A DNA stretch of 64,000 nt from NCBI GenBank assembly GCA_033557465.1, contig CM066037.1:516080686-516144685 (forward strand). The letters are read 5' to 3'. A model generated the notes under the pieces. That model was not told where the DNA came from, ran no database searches, and saw only the letters and a program-made list of their open reading frames with translations. The translations under genes were made by a program, and so were the position numbers. The number at the start of each line of letters is the position of its first letter. Position 1 is the stretch's first letter. The stretch comes from Ichthyophis bannanicus (lineage: Eukaryota; Chordata; Amphibia; Gymnophiona; Ichthyophiidae). Below, in pieces: positions 29,732 through 40,458 of the stretch.

Positions 29732-31361
29732 TGGCATTTATTTAACCAGTTTTGTATACCACCTTATCCTTCAATCAAAGTGGCTGACAAGACAACAAAG
29801 GCTAACATACTGAGGGTATGGGAAAACAAAAATGATACATTACAATATAAATACAAAACAAAACAGTATGTTATAATACTATATCATAGTGAAATTAAAT
29901 ATATATAATGGTTAATTTAAGTTATTTCACCAAATGATTCTATAAACAAGTAAGTCTTTAAAGATTTGCGAAAGTCCTTAAGGTCTTCCTGAGTTCTTAA
30001 GTCTTCAGGAATAGAATTCTGGTGCCATAAAGGAAAACGCTCTTTTAGAAGTCATTTGTTTTGATTTGTTGAAGTTCACAGGAGTATTAAGTTTATTGAT
30101 ATTTTGATATCATCTTAGTCTTATGCTCTTGTCTTTTGAAATAATAGGTTGCAGAATATCCGCTGAGGATTGGTGAAAAATTTTGAAAATAGTCATTAGG
30201 TTTTTATATTTTGCCCTTGCAATAACCGGAAGGAAATTTAACTGTCTGAGGACAGGAGTTATGTGTTCAAATTTTGTAGAGCCAGTTATAATACGTGCAG
30301 TGGTGTTCTGAACTAATTGGAGAGGATGGATAGAGTGTTTAGGAAGACCTTGATACAAGATGTTTCCAAAATCAAGTAGAGGTGTTATGACTGCCTGACA
30401 TACCGGGCAAAAGTGATTTGTATTTAGTATTGGTTTTAGTCTTATAATCTTTAAACGATGGTATGCTTTTGATGCAATTTTGTTTATATGAGATTTTAAA
30501 TTTAAATATGTATCTAATGTTACACCTAAATATCTTACTTCATCTTTAATTTTTATTTCTCTATTTAATAAATTAATTTCAATTGGTAGTTTTAAGGACT
30601 GGCATTTAGATATGAACATTGCTTCTGTTTTGTCAGAATTTATTTTTAAGTTGTTATTAAGCCAATCATTCATATCAGCCAAACAGTTATTAACTTTTGT
30701 TGTATCAAAGGTATTTTGGTCAATTATAGTATAAACCACAATGTCATCAGTGTATAAATGATAATTAATTTCATGAAGATTAATAATTTGACATATGGAT
30801 TGAATATAAATATTAAAGAGAATAGATGATAAAGCTGAACCTTGAGGTATGCCTTGTCATATCAAAAATTGAGAGGATTTTTTGTCACCATATTTTACTA
30901 ACTGCGTACGATTAGTTAGATAAGAGGCAAACCATTTTAATGTATTGTTGCATAAGCCAATATCTTGTAGACGTTGTAACATTATTGTGTGAGACACAGT
31001 ATCAAAAGCTGCTGAGACATCGATGAAGATTAACAGAAATAACTTATTTTTTTCAAGGCCTGTTATAAGATGATCAAAGAGAGAAATAAGTAGAGTTTCC
31101 ACATTGTAATTACGTTTAAATCCATGCTGATGTATATCCAAAGGGGCATACGAGTCAATGTGATCTTGCAGCTGATTTTGCACTACTTTTTCTATAGTTT
31201 TTGAGATAAATGGTAAACTCGAAATAGGACAGAATGACTTAGGGTCAGTGATGTCCAGTGATTTCCCTTTATAGACTGGTCGAATTATAGCACTCTTTAG
31301 TATAGGTGGTAAGTAGCCTTGTTTTAAAGAATTATTTACAAAAATTTAAAATGTGAAAGCT
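29732..31361 (-). mobile_element. L2 LINE, 3' part (first of four pieces)
   Basis: The minus strand carries the 3' UTR (29,732-30,110, starting with a TATTTAACCAG...GTATACCACCTTATCC tail) and the RT C-terminal half. The same L2 continues at 37,378-37,441, 37,741-38,251 and 43,965-44,246, separated by DIRS-D, a SINE, DIRS-E and the BovB-like element. The pieces read 3' to 5' from left to right without overlap, which shows that they are one broken copy. Confidence 0.82.
30110..31350 (-). pseudogene. L2 ORF2 reverse transcriptase, broken
   Basis: RT motifs on the minus strand: QHGFKRNYNVETLL, LLIFIDVSAAFDTVSH (motif A), YLTNRTQLVKYG, then across a stop at 30,857 into a region that should hold the catalytic YADD (about 30,740). 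The C-terminal half (30,110-30,739) has LNNNLKINSDKTE, VRYLGVTLD and LQLVQNTTARIITG, hallmarks of L2-clade LINEs. In-frame stops and frame changes make it inactive. The endonuclease part lies at 43,965-44,246. Confidence 0.85.
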
Positions 31362-31405
31362 AAGGTGAAATTAGACTTACCTGCTAATTGTTGTTCCTTT
31401 AGGAA

Positions 31406-31528
31406 CTCCAGGCTAGTCCTGAACCTTTGGGGTCTTGCTCCTCCTCCAGCAGCTTTGGAGACTGAGATACGTCACGTCTTTTGATGTCACTGGTATAAGT
31501 ACCCTGGATCCGCCTCCAGACATCAGTA
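31406..31528. repeat. DIRS-D left terminal inverted repeat
   Basis: It is the reverse complement of 37,244-37,365, with only a few mismatches over ~122 bp (for example GGATCCGCC against GGATCTGCC). The high identity suggests that this copy is younger than DIRS-B. Confidence 0.9.
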
Positions 31529-31794
31529 ACCTATTGACAAAGCAACTCACCAGAGCAACAATTAAGTAGTAACTCTACTAACAACTCATTAACAATCCTA
31601 TAGCTAGCCCCAACTGGACCGATAGGCGATTCACAATACACATTGAACATTGCCCCCCCCTCCCCGAAACCAACTCTCTCATGTGCTGAGATACTTGCCG
31701 TCTGACAGAATAGAATAAGAGCTGTAATTACTGTCGCTTACCTGTCACACCTGCACCGCTTCAGGCGCTAGCTCCATTTAAATCCGGGAGGGAT

Positions 31795-31905
31795 ACAGGA
31801 CTAGCCTGGAGTTCCTAAAGGAACAACAATTAGCATGTAAGTCTAATTTCACCTTCCTTAGCGTTCCCCTCCAGGCTAGTCCTGAACCTTTGGGGATGTA
31901 ACAGA
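31795..31905. repeat. DIRS-D internal complementary region
   Basis: It contains GTAAGTCTAATTTCACCTT, complement of the left outer edge, followed at once by CCTTAGCGTTCC, complement of the right outer edge. It is flanked by the terminal-repeat core GGACTAGCCTGGAG in both orientations. Confidence 0.88.
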
Positions 31906-31918
31906 GCAGTGCAAAGAA

Positions 31919-33035
31919 TCAATGGGAGGGACCAGCTATCCTCGCCTGAAGCACTGACGAACCAAAACCGGCATCCCCCTGTGCCTGCAAATCCAGCCGG
32001 TAATGCTTGATAAAGGAATGCATAGAGGACCAAGTCGCTGCCCGACGAATCTCCACCGCCGGGACTAAACTATGCTCCGCCCATGACGCAGCCTGCGCTC
32101 TCGTCGAGTGCGCCCGCAAACCTGTCAGAACTGGCCTACCCTTCAAGAGATATGCCGACGCAATCGCCTCCTTCAGCCACCTCGCAATGGAAGCCTTCGA
32201 TGCAGCCTGACCTTTGGTAGGCCCGCCAAACAGCACAAATAGTCTATCCGTACGCCTGAAAGAAGCCGTAGCCTTCAAATATCTCTTTAGCGCCCTCTTA
32301 ATGTCCAACCTATGCAAATGCTGACTCACGCTCCCTTTCCCACCGTCCGCAAAAACCGGCAGGGAGACTGCCTGATTCACATGAAAAGGCGATACCACCT
32401 TAGGAAGAAAGGATGGCACCGTCCTCAACACCACTTTGGGCTTGCTGAAAACCAGAAAGGGTTCCCTACAGGACAAAGCTTGGAGCTCCGAAATTCTCCT
32501 GGCGGAAGCAATCGCCACCAGAAACACCACTTTCAAGGTCAGATCCTTCAAGGACGCTCTAGCCAAAGGTTCAAATGGCGCCTGCACCAAAACGTACAGA
32601 ACCAAATGCAAATCCCATTGCGGAACTATGTGTCTACGTGGCGGACGCAGCAGCACCACCGCCCGCAAAAATCGCTTGACATTGGGGTGTCCGCCCAATG
32701 CTTGACCTCATATCTCACCGCGGTAGCAAGACAGCGCCGCTAACTGCACCTTCAGAGAAGCAGCCGCTAATCCCTTATCATGCAGAAAGGCCAGTTCTGC
32801 GGAACCGAAGCCTGTAAGGCCACAACCTTGTGGAGCACACACCAATCCTCGAACACTCGCCACACACAAACATACGCTAAAGAAGTTGACTTCCTCCTAG
32901 CCTTCAACAACATGGACACCACTGCCGATGAATAACCCCTCACCATCAGCCTTGCCCTCTCAATAGCCAAGCCGTAAGCGAGAACCGATCCACCTGAGGC
33001 ATCAACAGAGGTCCTTGATGCAACAGATCCCTCCG
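31919..33035 (-). pseudogene. DIRS-D tyrosine recombinase
   Basis: The core-binding domain (LAYGLAIERARL, ARRKSTSLAYVCVWRVFEDW) is at 33,035-32,767. After a frameshift the catalytic domain (32,698-31,919) is open for 259 codons: SARRISELQALSC (catalytic Arg), LRAHSTRAQAASWA (HxxR) and TWSSMHSFIKHYRLD (nucleophilic Tyr). All catalytic residues are kept. It would recombine the circular DNA copy into the genome. The frameshift near 32,770-32,700 breaks the gene. Confidence 0.88.
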
Positions 33036-34801
33036 AACCGGTAGCTTCCAAGGCTCGTCGCTCAAGAGTCTGATCAGATCTGCATACCACGGCCTTCTCG
33101 GCCAATCCGGCGTGATCAAAATTACGGGCCCCCTGTGAAGCTCGATGCGCTGCAGAATCCGACCTATTAAGACCCACAGTGGGAACACATAGAGCAAAAG
33201 ATCCTCCGGCCAGGGCTGAATCAAGGCATCGAGGCCCTCAGACATTCTCTCGCGTCTTCTGCTGAAGAATCGACTGGCCTTTGCGTTTAGAAATGTTGCC
33301 ATAAGATCCATGGCCGGGGTGCCCCATCTCTGCACTATCATCTTGACGACCTGCGGATGAAGGGCCCATTCTCACGGATCTACTCTTACCCGACTGAGAA
33401 AATCAGCCTCTACATTCTCCACGCCGGCCACATGCGCCGCTGACACCGCTACCAGGTGCCTCTCGGCCCACAGAAACAACTGTTCGGCCTCTGCTTCAAG
33501 CACCTGACTGCTGGTTCCCCCTTGTCAGTTGATATAGGCCACCATCGTTGCATTGTCGGAGAATACCCTTACGGCCCTCCCGTAGAGGCTCTCCCAGAAT
33601 GTTTCTAGCGCCAGGACCACCGCTCGTAACTCCAACCGATTGATGGACCACGTCCATTCCTGAGCGGACCACACATCATGTGCGAACTTCCCCTGGACAT
33701 GCGCCCCCCCAACCTGAAAGGCTGGCGTCCGTCGTCAGGGGGATCCACTCTGGCACCTCCAACGGCATCCCTTTTTCCAGCGACTCCGTCCGCAACCACC
33801 ATAACAGCGAGAGACGAGTCCCTGTCTGACAGGGCAACCGCTGAGACAGACTGTCATTCTGATGGGACCACCAACGCAGCAACGCTCTCTGCAGAGGCCG
33901 CATGTGCGCCCTCGCCCAGGGCACCACCTCAATCGTCGCCGCCATGGTACCTAACACCTGCAGGTACTGCCAAGCAGTCGGACACCTGCGTCTGAGAAAC
34001 CTCCGGATCAGACCCCACAAACCTTGCGCTCGGCTCTGCGGAAGGAATACCTGTCCGGCCCTTGTATCGAACCGTGCTCCTAGATACTCCAGGGTCTGCG
34101 AAGGCCTCAACCTGCTCTTGGCCTGATTGACCACCCAACCGAGGCTCTCCAAGAACGCCACCACTCTGCCCGTGGGCTCCTCGCTCTCCCTTTCGGACTT
34201 TGCCCGAATCAACCAATCGTCCAGATAGGGATGCACCAAGATTCCCTGCCTTCTCAAAGCCGCAGCCACTACCATCATCACCTTGGTGAAAATCCAGGGC
34301 GCTGTCGCCAGACCAAAAGGCATGGCTTGAAACTGGAAGTGCCCCATCGAAACCGCGAACCTTAAAAACTTCTGATGCTCTCGACGAATGGGGAATATGC
34401 AGATATGCCTCCGACAAATCTAGAGACGTCATAAACTCGCCCGGGCGGACCGCTACTATGACTGACCTCAACGTTTCCATCCGAAAATGAGACACCCTTA
34501 GACAGCGATTGACGCGCTTGAGATCCAAAATCGGCCGAAAAGACCCTTCCTTCTTTGGTACCACAAAATAGAGTATCGACCGCATCTGCATTGGTCTGGG
34601 GATACTGGCACTACCGCCTTGAGGGAAAGCAGCCGATTTAGAGTCTCCTCCACCGCCACGTATTTGGCCTGCGCCTTGCACGGGGACTGCACGAAGGCAT
34701 CCGTCACTGGCCGCTGAAGCTCCAAGGCATACCCCTCTCAGATAACTTCCAGAACCCACTGATCGGACATGATTTGGGTCCAGGCAGGATAAAATTTCCA
34801 C
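33036..34801 (-). pseudogene. DIRS-D reverse transcriptase, RNase H and methyltransferase-like region
   Basis: RT: VPKKEGSFRPILDLKRVNRCLR, FMTSLDLSEAYLHIP (motif A), then after a frame change FQAMPFGLATAPWIFTKVM and HPYLDDWLIRA (catalytic YLDD). RNase H: PLTTDASLSGWGG, a Glu-containing LELRA block, and HVAGVENVEADFLSR. The last part (33,341-33,036) has MDLMATFLNAKASRFFSR and WPRRPWYADLI, the region often called methyltransferase-like in DIRS elements. Frameshifts at about 34,350 and 33,675 and stops near 33,345 and 33,530 inactivate it. Confidence 0.88.
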
Positions 34802-34846
34802 AGGCGACCTCCTATCGGCTCCTGCCCCGCCTGGACCCTCCTGGCT

Positions 34847-36311
34847 TCATTGGGATTTCTGGGTATTGAGGGTCGAGGAGGATTCAAACCCCCTGCTTGC
34901 CCCTCGAAACCCCTGACTACGAAAGGGAAACCGCCCCCTCTGAGCCTGGCCAAACCTAGGGTAACGAAAACGCCGAAACTCCCTTGGTTGCCCCTTAGCG
35001 GGTGGACCTGAGCGATCCTGCTTCTGCTTATCCTCCAGGAGTCTGCCCCCTTTTGACTCCCCCAAATCTTTCACCAGCTTCTCCAGATCCTCTCCAAACA
35101 GAAGCTTTCCTCTGAATGGCAGCTTGCTCAGCCTAGATTTCGAAGAACTATCCGCCGACCAATTCCACAACCACAAATATCTCCTGGCCGCCACCGCCGA
35201 AGCCATACTATTAGCCAAACCATGCACCAGATCATAATGAATATCCGCCAGATAAGCTGCCCCCGTCTCTAACCTGGCCGCCTCTGCCACCGATTCTGCT
35301 GCTTGCTCCGCCTGTAGCCCCTGAGCCCAACGCAGGCAAGCCCTGGCTACCCAAGCCCCACAAATGGACGCTTGGAGGGACAGCGCATTAACATCAAAAA
35401 CCTGTTTCAACAAGGTTCCAATTTTCTGTCCTGCGCATCCTTCAGCGCAGCGCTCTCTTCCACCAGAATGGTAGTCTTTTTCGTAACTGCCGAAACCGCG
35501 GCATCCACCTTAGGGGACTTGAACAATTCCCGATCCTGCTCCGCTAAGGGATAGAGCCGAGCCATCACCCTGGACCCCTTTAGTCCAGCTTCCAGCATAT
35601 CCCATTCACTCTGAATCATCTCTTTAAACACCCTGTGCAACGGAAAAACCTTCTGAGACTTACGAAAAGCCTGCAACAGAGGGTCTTACAACTCAGCCTC
35701 CTCTGTCTGACCCCCTGTCGGCATATTAAGCGCTTTAAGTGCCTCGGAGATGAGTGCTGGCAACTCATCCCTTCGAAAAATCCGAACTACTCGGGCCTGG
35801 TCCTCCTGCTCGATAATCTCTCCTTCCTACAGATCTTCCTCGATCTCCAAATCCTGACCCAGCTCCTCCAAATCTACGCCCTCCGAAGCCACTGACGGCG
35901 CTGACGGCTCCTTACTGGACCGTACCCAAGCTTAGAGGAGTACCCGGGCGCTTTTCTCCTAAACCCCCCTCCGCCGAAGCCGAGGAGGGAGACGCCTGCG
36001 CCCCTGCAAACACCTGCTGAAGGAGGGATACAAACTGCGGGGAAAAATTGCTTCAAAACCCCCTGGGACCTGCCCCTGCGCCACCAGGCCCCCCCCTGAA
36101 GGGAAGAAGGCCCTGGCACGGGCTCCAGGGTGGGCTCAGCCAACCTCTTCTGCTCAGAGATGTCTGTGGCCCCTTCCTTTGGATTTTCCCCACTCTCTGC
36201 CAGCCCTTGCTCCATAGAGACTGCTTCTCTAAAACAGCTTCAGCAGACCCCTGTCTCAGAAACAGCCCCTCTCTTAGAACCACACAGTAAGCAGAGAGAC
36301 CTAGATGGCAT
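34847..36311 (-). pseudogene. DIRS-D gag-like ORF with zinc-finger head
   Basis: The likely ATG at 36,311 begins MPSRSLCLLCGSKRG and a second Cys pair interrupted by TGA (VC-stop-SC). The frame continues through LAEPTLEPVPGPSS. After frameshifts, 35,676-35,407 encodes VFKEMIQSEWDMLEAGLKGS and VDAAVSAVTKKTT; 35,413-34,847 encodes SLQASICGAWVAR, AAYLADIHYDLV and LSKLPFRGKLLFGED, ending in an Arg/Gly/Phe-rich tail (GRFPFRSQGFRGASRGF). This matches DIRS-E gag along its length. The RGG-like tail suggests RNA binding. Confidence 0.82.
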
Positions 36312-37243
36312 GCCGCCTGCCCAGGAGAAAAGGAACACCCTACGCTGTTGTCCCCAAGCGCCTGCAGTCCAAGCCCTGCAACGTGGCCACAATTTGGGGC
36401 GTGTGGGGTTTTTTGTTTTTTTAAATCGAGCCTGCTTCTGCCACTGCCTGCACCTAATTACCCAAGGTCAAAATACAAAACAAGGCTTTACCGCCTGAAA
36501 GAAGCCGCAAGCAATCTGCTCCCAGAGAACCCCAGCGTTTTCCCGCGGGCTCCACACGCGGCCCAACCGCGGGCTCCACACGCGGCCCAACCGCGGGCTC
36601 CACACGCGGCCCAACCGCGGGCTCCACACGCGGCCCAACCGCGGGCTCCACACGCGGCCCAACCGCGGGCTCCACACGCGGCCCAAGAGCACCACATTAA
36701 ACTGAAGAGTACCTCGACGACCCCGGTCCCTTACCTTGCCCCAGGCACTGTTCTTCGTGGCAGCTAGCCCTCCGGTGCTCAGCCGTGATCGCGGCTTCGG
36801 CGCCCGGGGCTGCACACTGTCTTCCGCTCTCCGTAGGGCCTGCGAAGTCCCGCCGGAAACCACCTCGGCCTCAGACTTGCAGGCTCGCTGGCTTTGACTT
36901 GAAGCTCCTGACTGCCCGTTCCTCACCCCCGAAGGTGGGTTCGGGAACTGGAGGACAGCCCACCTTCCCCAACCAGTCCCCTTACACAGGAACGAACTGC
37001 AACAGCCCTGCAGAGCAGCAGAATCGGAGGGAGGACCAAGGGAGGAGGGGAGAGTATAGAAAGCAACAGAGAAGAGATAGCTGAAAAAACAGACAGAAAT
37101 CAGCAGCTCAGCACAGCAACTGTCCCCTCCAAAGACCCTAAGCTCCAATCCTCAAAAAAGACTGCAACCACTGCTTAATTGCTCCTCCAAGTGAGCCCCA
37201 ACCCCGGGCTCACCAGCCCTCCAAGCTGCTTGGAGACTGAGAA
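36312..37243 (-). other. DIRS-D 5' leader containing a 24-bp minisatellite
   Basis: This is the region between the right terminal repeat and gag. A 226-codon frame (36,468-37,148, minus) crosses the minisatellite, but its repeated RVWSPRLG units come from a 24-bp repeat with no stop codon, so I do not treat it as a gene. Confidence 0.6.
36543..36686. repeat. Minisatellite, 24-bp unit, six exact copies
   Basis: The unit CCGCGGGCTCCACACGCGGC + CCAA is repeated six times without change. It is GC-rich, holds a CCGCGG palindrome and a GCCGCGTG-type inverse, and is divisible by three, so it stays open in several frames. Confidence 0.95.
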
Positions 37244-37365
37244 TACTGATGTCTGGAGGCAGATCCAGGGTACTTATACCAGTGACATCAAAAGACGTGA
37301 CGTATCTCAGTCTCCAAAGCTGCTGGAGGAGGAGCAAGACCCCAAAAGTTCAGGACTAGCCTGGA
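37244..37365. repeat. DIRS-D right terminal inverted repeat
   Basis: Partner of 31,406-31,528. Inside it lies GACATCAAAAGACGTGACGT. The outer edge runs to 37,377 (GGAACGCTAAGG). Confidence 0.9.
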
Positions 37366-37377
37366 GGAACGCTAAGG

Positions 37378-37441
37378 AATATGATTATTAGTACTTTTAA
37401 TCCATTCTACTGGATATGGGTCAGCTGGTGAAGTTTATTTA
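37378..37441 (-). mobile_element. L2 LINE, second piece
   Basis: Short L2 remainder between DIRS-D and the SINE, placed by position. Too short to show a motif. Confidence 0.5.
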
Positions 37442-37736
37442 CATTCTCTTATATTTATTTACATTCTCTTATATACCGCGCTATTCTGCATCAGTGCGGT
37501 TTACATTGAACAAACTGAAATTACATTGAACAGGGCATTATAACTTGGAGATAACTATGTTACAGGGAACATGGGCTATGGAGGGTTAAGTGGCTTGCCC
37601 AAGACCACAAGGAGCACCTGTGGGACTAGAAACCCCAGTCCTTCCGGCCTGAGGTTGCTGTCCTCTAGTGGGATTTGAACCCCCGACCTTCCGGCCTGAA
37701 GTACCTTGCCCCAACCACTAGGCCACTCCTCCACTG
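37442..37736 (-). mobile_element. tRNA-derived SINE with A and B boxes
   Basis: On the minus strand the head has an A box TGGCCTAGTGG (37,715-37,725) and a B box GGTTCAAATCC (37,671-37,681), the internal RNA polymerase III promoter of tRNA-derived SINEs. The tail includes GTAAACCGCACTGATGCAGA, GCGCGGTATATAAGAGAATG and (TAAA)n. The body holds a near-duplicated CTTCCGGCCTGA block (37,640-37,700). It is inserted in the L2 next to DIRS-D. A nearly identical ~120-bp tail occurs at 54,003-54,125, which implies recent spread. Confidence 0.88.
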
Positions 37737-37740
37737 TTGT

Positions 37741-38251
37741 ATTAAGTGTGCTGATTATATTTTTCAATCTGTTTTAAAGTTGATAAAGAAAAATCCTTCC
37801 AGACTTTTGCGGATTCAGTGCAAGGTTTAAACCAAAGTTGGTGGAATTGTGATGTAGATAAGTTGTTTGATGAAAGAGCATTCTTGCTTATCAGGTAATT
37901 TGCAAATTTTTGGGGGTCTATTTGAGGATCACCATATAAAGTGGTCACTTTTGTAAGTTGTTGAACAATGTTGAATAGTTCCCTTGGTTTGTTAGTTGCT
38001 TTCATTATTAGATTTGTATGGTATTATTGTTTATGGTCATTTATTAACTTATTATATTCCATGTGTTTTACATTAAATAGGAATTTTACATCTTGAGATT
38101 TAGTTAGTCTCCATTTACGCTCAAGTTTTCTTAGCAGGCGCTTTGCGCCTCTCTGATTTCATTAGAATACCATGGTGCACTCTTCTTCCTATGCATTTGT
38201 ACTTTATTGTTTTTTGGGGCGAGCGCAGCATTTGAAATGATATTATTCCAT
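37741..38251 (-). pseudogene. L2 LINE ORF2, third piece (between endonuclease and RT)
   Basis: The minus strand encodes ATNKPRELFNIVQQLTK followed by a DPQKFANYLISK-like stretch, the linker between endonuclease and RT in L2-type LINEs. Further right (38,120-38,250) are degraded frames with stops. DIRS-E interrupts at 38,252 and the L2 resumes at 43,965. Confidence 0.75.
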
Positions 38252-38260
38252 TCCTCTTAG

Positions 38261-38381
38261 TCTCTCCGGGCCAGTCCAGGAACAGAAGGGTTGTCAATCC
38301 CATTCAGCACCTGAGGACTGAAAACTGAAAAGTTTCTCCTGTCAGACTATCTAGCTCCCCCTGACGTCAGCTACTCAGTCT
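38261..38381. repeat. DIRS-E left terminal inverted repeat
   Basis: Reverse complement of 43,803-43,923, with about three or four mismatches. The core includes GGAACAGAAGGGTTGTCAAT and CTCCTGTCAGACTATCTAGC. Confidence 0.9.
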
Positions 38382-38856
38382 TTCAGTCCTCAGCAGCTGA
38401 ATAGGACGTGTAGCCTGTTGGCTCCCGGAGAGGCTCAGAAGAATCATCAGTTAGGAGTTTGGTTTTAGCCAGGAATGGGGGTTTTTAGGTGTTCTGGCAG
38501 AGCATCCTTCCCATACCAGTTTGGCTACTTTATCTTTCTCAATGTAAAAAAAAAATACAGTGTAGCTGGCAACGGTATTTGAGATCGGGGGCAGAGCCTG
38601 CTCACCGCCTAAATACCATCGCAGCACAGCTAGCAAGGGAGACGCTGGGAGCCCCAGATTTTCCTCCCTTTGCCATTTATTACTGTTCCTCCATGTCTCG
38701 CTAGCAGCGGGAAGTGGGAGTGCGGCCAGTCCGGTGAGTTTGGGCTGTTTATAGTCTCGGTAGGCCCGGGGAGTGTTGCGGGGTGCTAGGGGGCCGGGCG
38801 GGCTTCTGTCGGGCTCTGCTTCCTTCAGCCTTCGCTGCCCGTTTCAGCGGGAGCGC

Positions 38857-40458
38857 ATGTTGACAGCATCGATGGGTTGTCTGCAGTGTGGGAACCGCCG
38901 AGGACTGGCCGGACCGGGGGTCTGTAGATCGTGTTTTCGCGGCAGCTGTCAGTTGGAGAGAGTGTTTGGGAGCTTAATGGACACTGTTTCGCCATAGGGC
39001 GATGTCGGGGAGGCCTCTAAAGACAAGCAGATTATGGCGGGAACGGCGGCCATTTTATCTTCAGGAACTCCTTCCTCCGCGCCTCAGGGAAAGCCGGAGA
39101 AAAGGAAAGCAAAGTCCAAGAAGCCCTCCTCTACTGAGGAGGGGACTAAAGGGCTCCCTGAGAAAGTTTCTCACAGTGTGGAGTCGTCGTTTTCCCCGGA
39201 TTTCATTTTGGTGCTCCATAGAGCATATCTTTTGAAAGTAGAGCAGGCTGGCAGCACAACTTTATCACAGCCCTCCGTTCCCCCTCCCATCTTGGCAGAG
39301 CCGCAGATGGTACTTCAGGGCTCAGATCCAGGTGAGGGAACCTCTAAAGTGGATAGACTCCCAGGTAATGGGGCTGATTTCTTTGGGCCCTCGCTCCCTG
39401 CCACTCCTTTGGGGGAGGAAGGAGAGCTCATCTCTGAGGCAGATTTGGTTTCCTGGTCAGGGGAACTGGAAGAGGGGGAGATTGCACCGGGCGATGACCC
39501 TAATGTTTTTCGGGTATTTCGCAAGGAGGAGCTGGGAGCTCTGATTGTGCAATCCTTGGCAGCGCTTAATATTGTCATGCCCACGGTCCCACAAGAGCCG
39601 TTAGAGGATCCCTTATTGCAGGGGTTTAAAGTGGAGCATCGGTGTTTTCCGGTCCATAGAGTGATCAAGCAAATGATTGAGTCTGAGTGGGAATGCCCGG
39701 AGGCGTCTTTGCGCGGTAGTCGGGCTATGGGGCATCTCTACCCGGTACCGCAAGAGGAGGAGGACTTGTTACGCATGCCTAAAGTTGATGCCTTAGTCTC
39801 CGCGGTAACAAAGAAGACGACCATTCCGGTGGAAGGTGGAGCGGCTCTCAAGGATCTTCAGGATAGGCGGTTAGAGACCATTTTGAAACAAGGTTTTGAT
39901 TCGTGTGCACTTGCGCTGCAAGCGTCAGTTTGCGGAGCGTATGTGTCATGAGCTTCCATCCGTTGGCTCCAGGGGGAGTCTGGAGGGGACAAGGAAGGGT
40001 CCTTGGGGGCCGAGGGAGCGAAGTTAGAGTCCACGGCGGCTTACCTGGCGGACGCCTTCTACGACTTGGTTAGAATTTCTGCAAAATCCATGGCATCAGT
40101 TGTAGCTGCTCGTAGATTCCTCTGGCTGAGGAATTGGGCAGCGGATGCATCTGCTAAGACTCGGCTCAGTAAGCTGCCCTATAAAGGTAAGCTACTTTTT
40201 GGGGAGGCTCTGGAAAAAATTGTGAAATATCTATGAGATTCCAAAGGCGGGCGGCTGCCGGAGGATCGTCCTAAGATGCTGAGGCCCGGATCTCAGCTCA
40301 GGGGTCAAGCCAGAGATACTCGAAGATTTCGAGGACCTCGTTTTGCACCTTATCAGCGCGGTCGATTTAGTTCAAGGGGTCAGCCCTTTCGTGGAGCGAG
40401 GGGGTTTGGTAGAGGATACTTGCCCCCTCAGCAGAATGCCTCCAAGAAGCCACAATGA
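38857..40458 (+). pseudogene. DIRS-E gag-like ORF, three in-frame stops
   Basis: ATG at 38,857 (or 38,872). The head CLQCGNRRG...CRSC is a paired-CxxC zinc finger. A TAG at 38,995 follows. The frame reopens (ATG 39,034) for 305 codons with an acidic, Pro-rich middle and the conserved VHRVIKQMIESEWE, KVDALVSAVTKKT and LQASVCGAY blocks. TGA at 39,949 and 40,234 interrupt, but the same frame continues with AAYLADAFYDLV, LSKLPYKGKLLFGE and an Arg/Gly-rich RGG-like tail to TGA at 40,456. Without those three stops the frame would be about 533 codons. The stop overlaps the ATG of the next ORF (ATGA at 40,455-40,458), which hints at coupled translation. Confidence 0.88.

Larger units (their letters stand above)
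31362..37377 (-). mobile_element. DIRS-D: complete DIRS element inserted in the L2
   Basis: The 6,016-bp element has 122-bp terminal inverted repeats, nearly identical (31,406-31,528 and 37,244-37,365), and an internal complementary region at 31,795-31,900. On the minus strand it reads gag (36,311-34,847), RT-RNase H-methyltransferase-like (34,801-33,036) and tyrosine recombinase (33,035-31,919). All domains are recognisable, but frameshifts and stops occur in each. It belongs to the same subgroup as DIRS-E and differs from A/B/G. The L2 continues on both sides. Confidence 0.92.

Noticed and set aside
36468..37148. 226-codon minus-strand frame across the minisatellite
   Set aside because: The openness comes from a 24-bp repeat with no stop codons; other frames are open too. 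No conserved motif outside the repeat.
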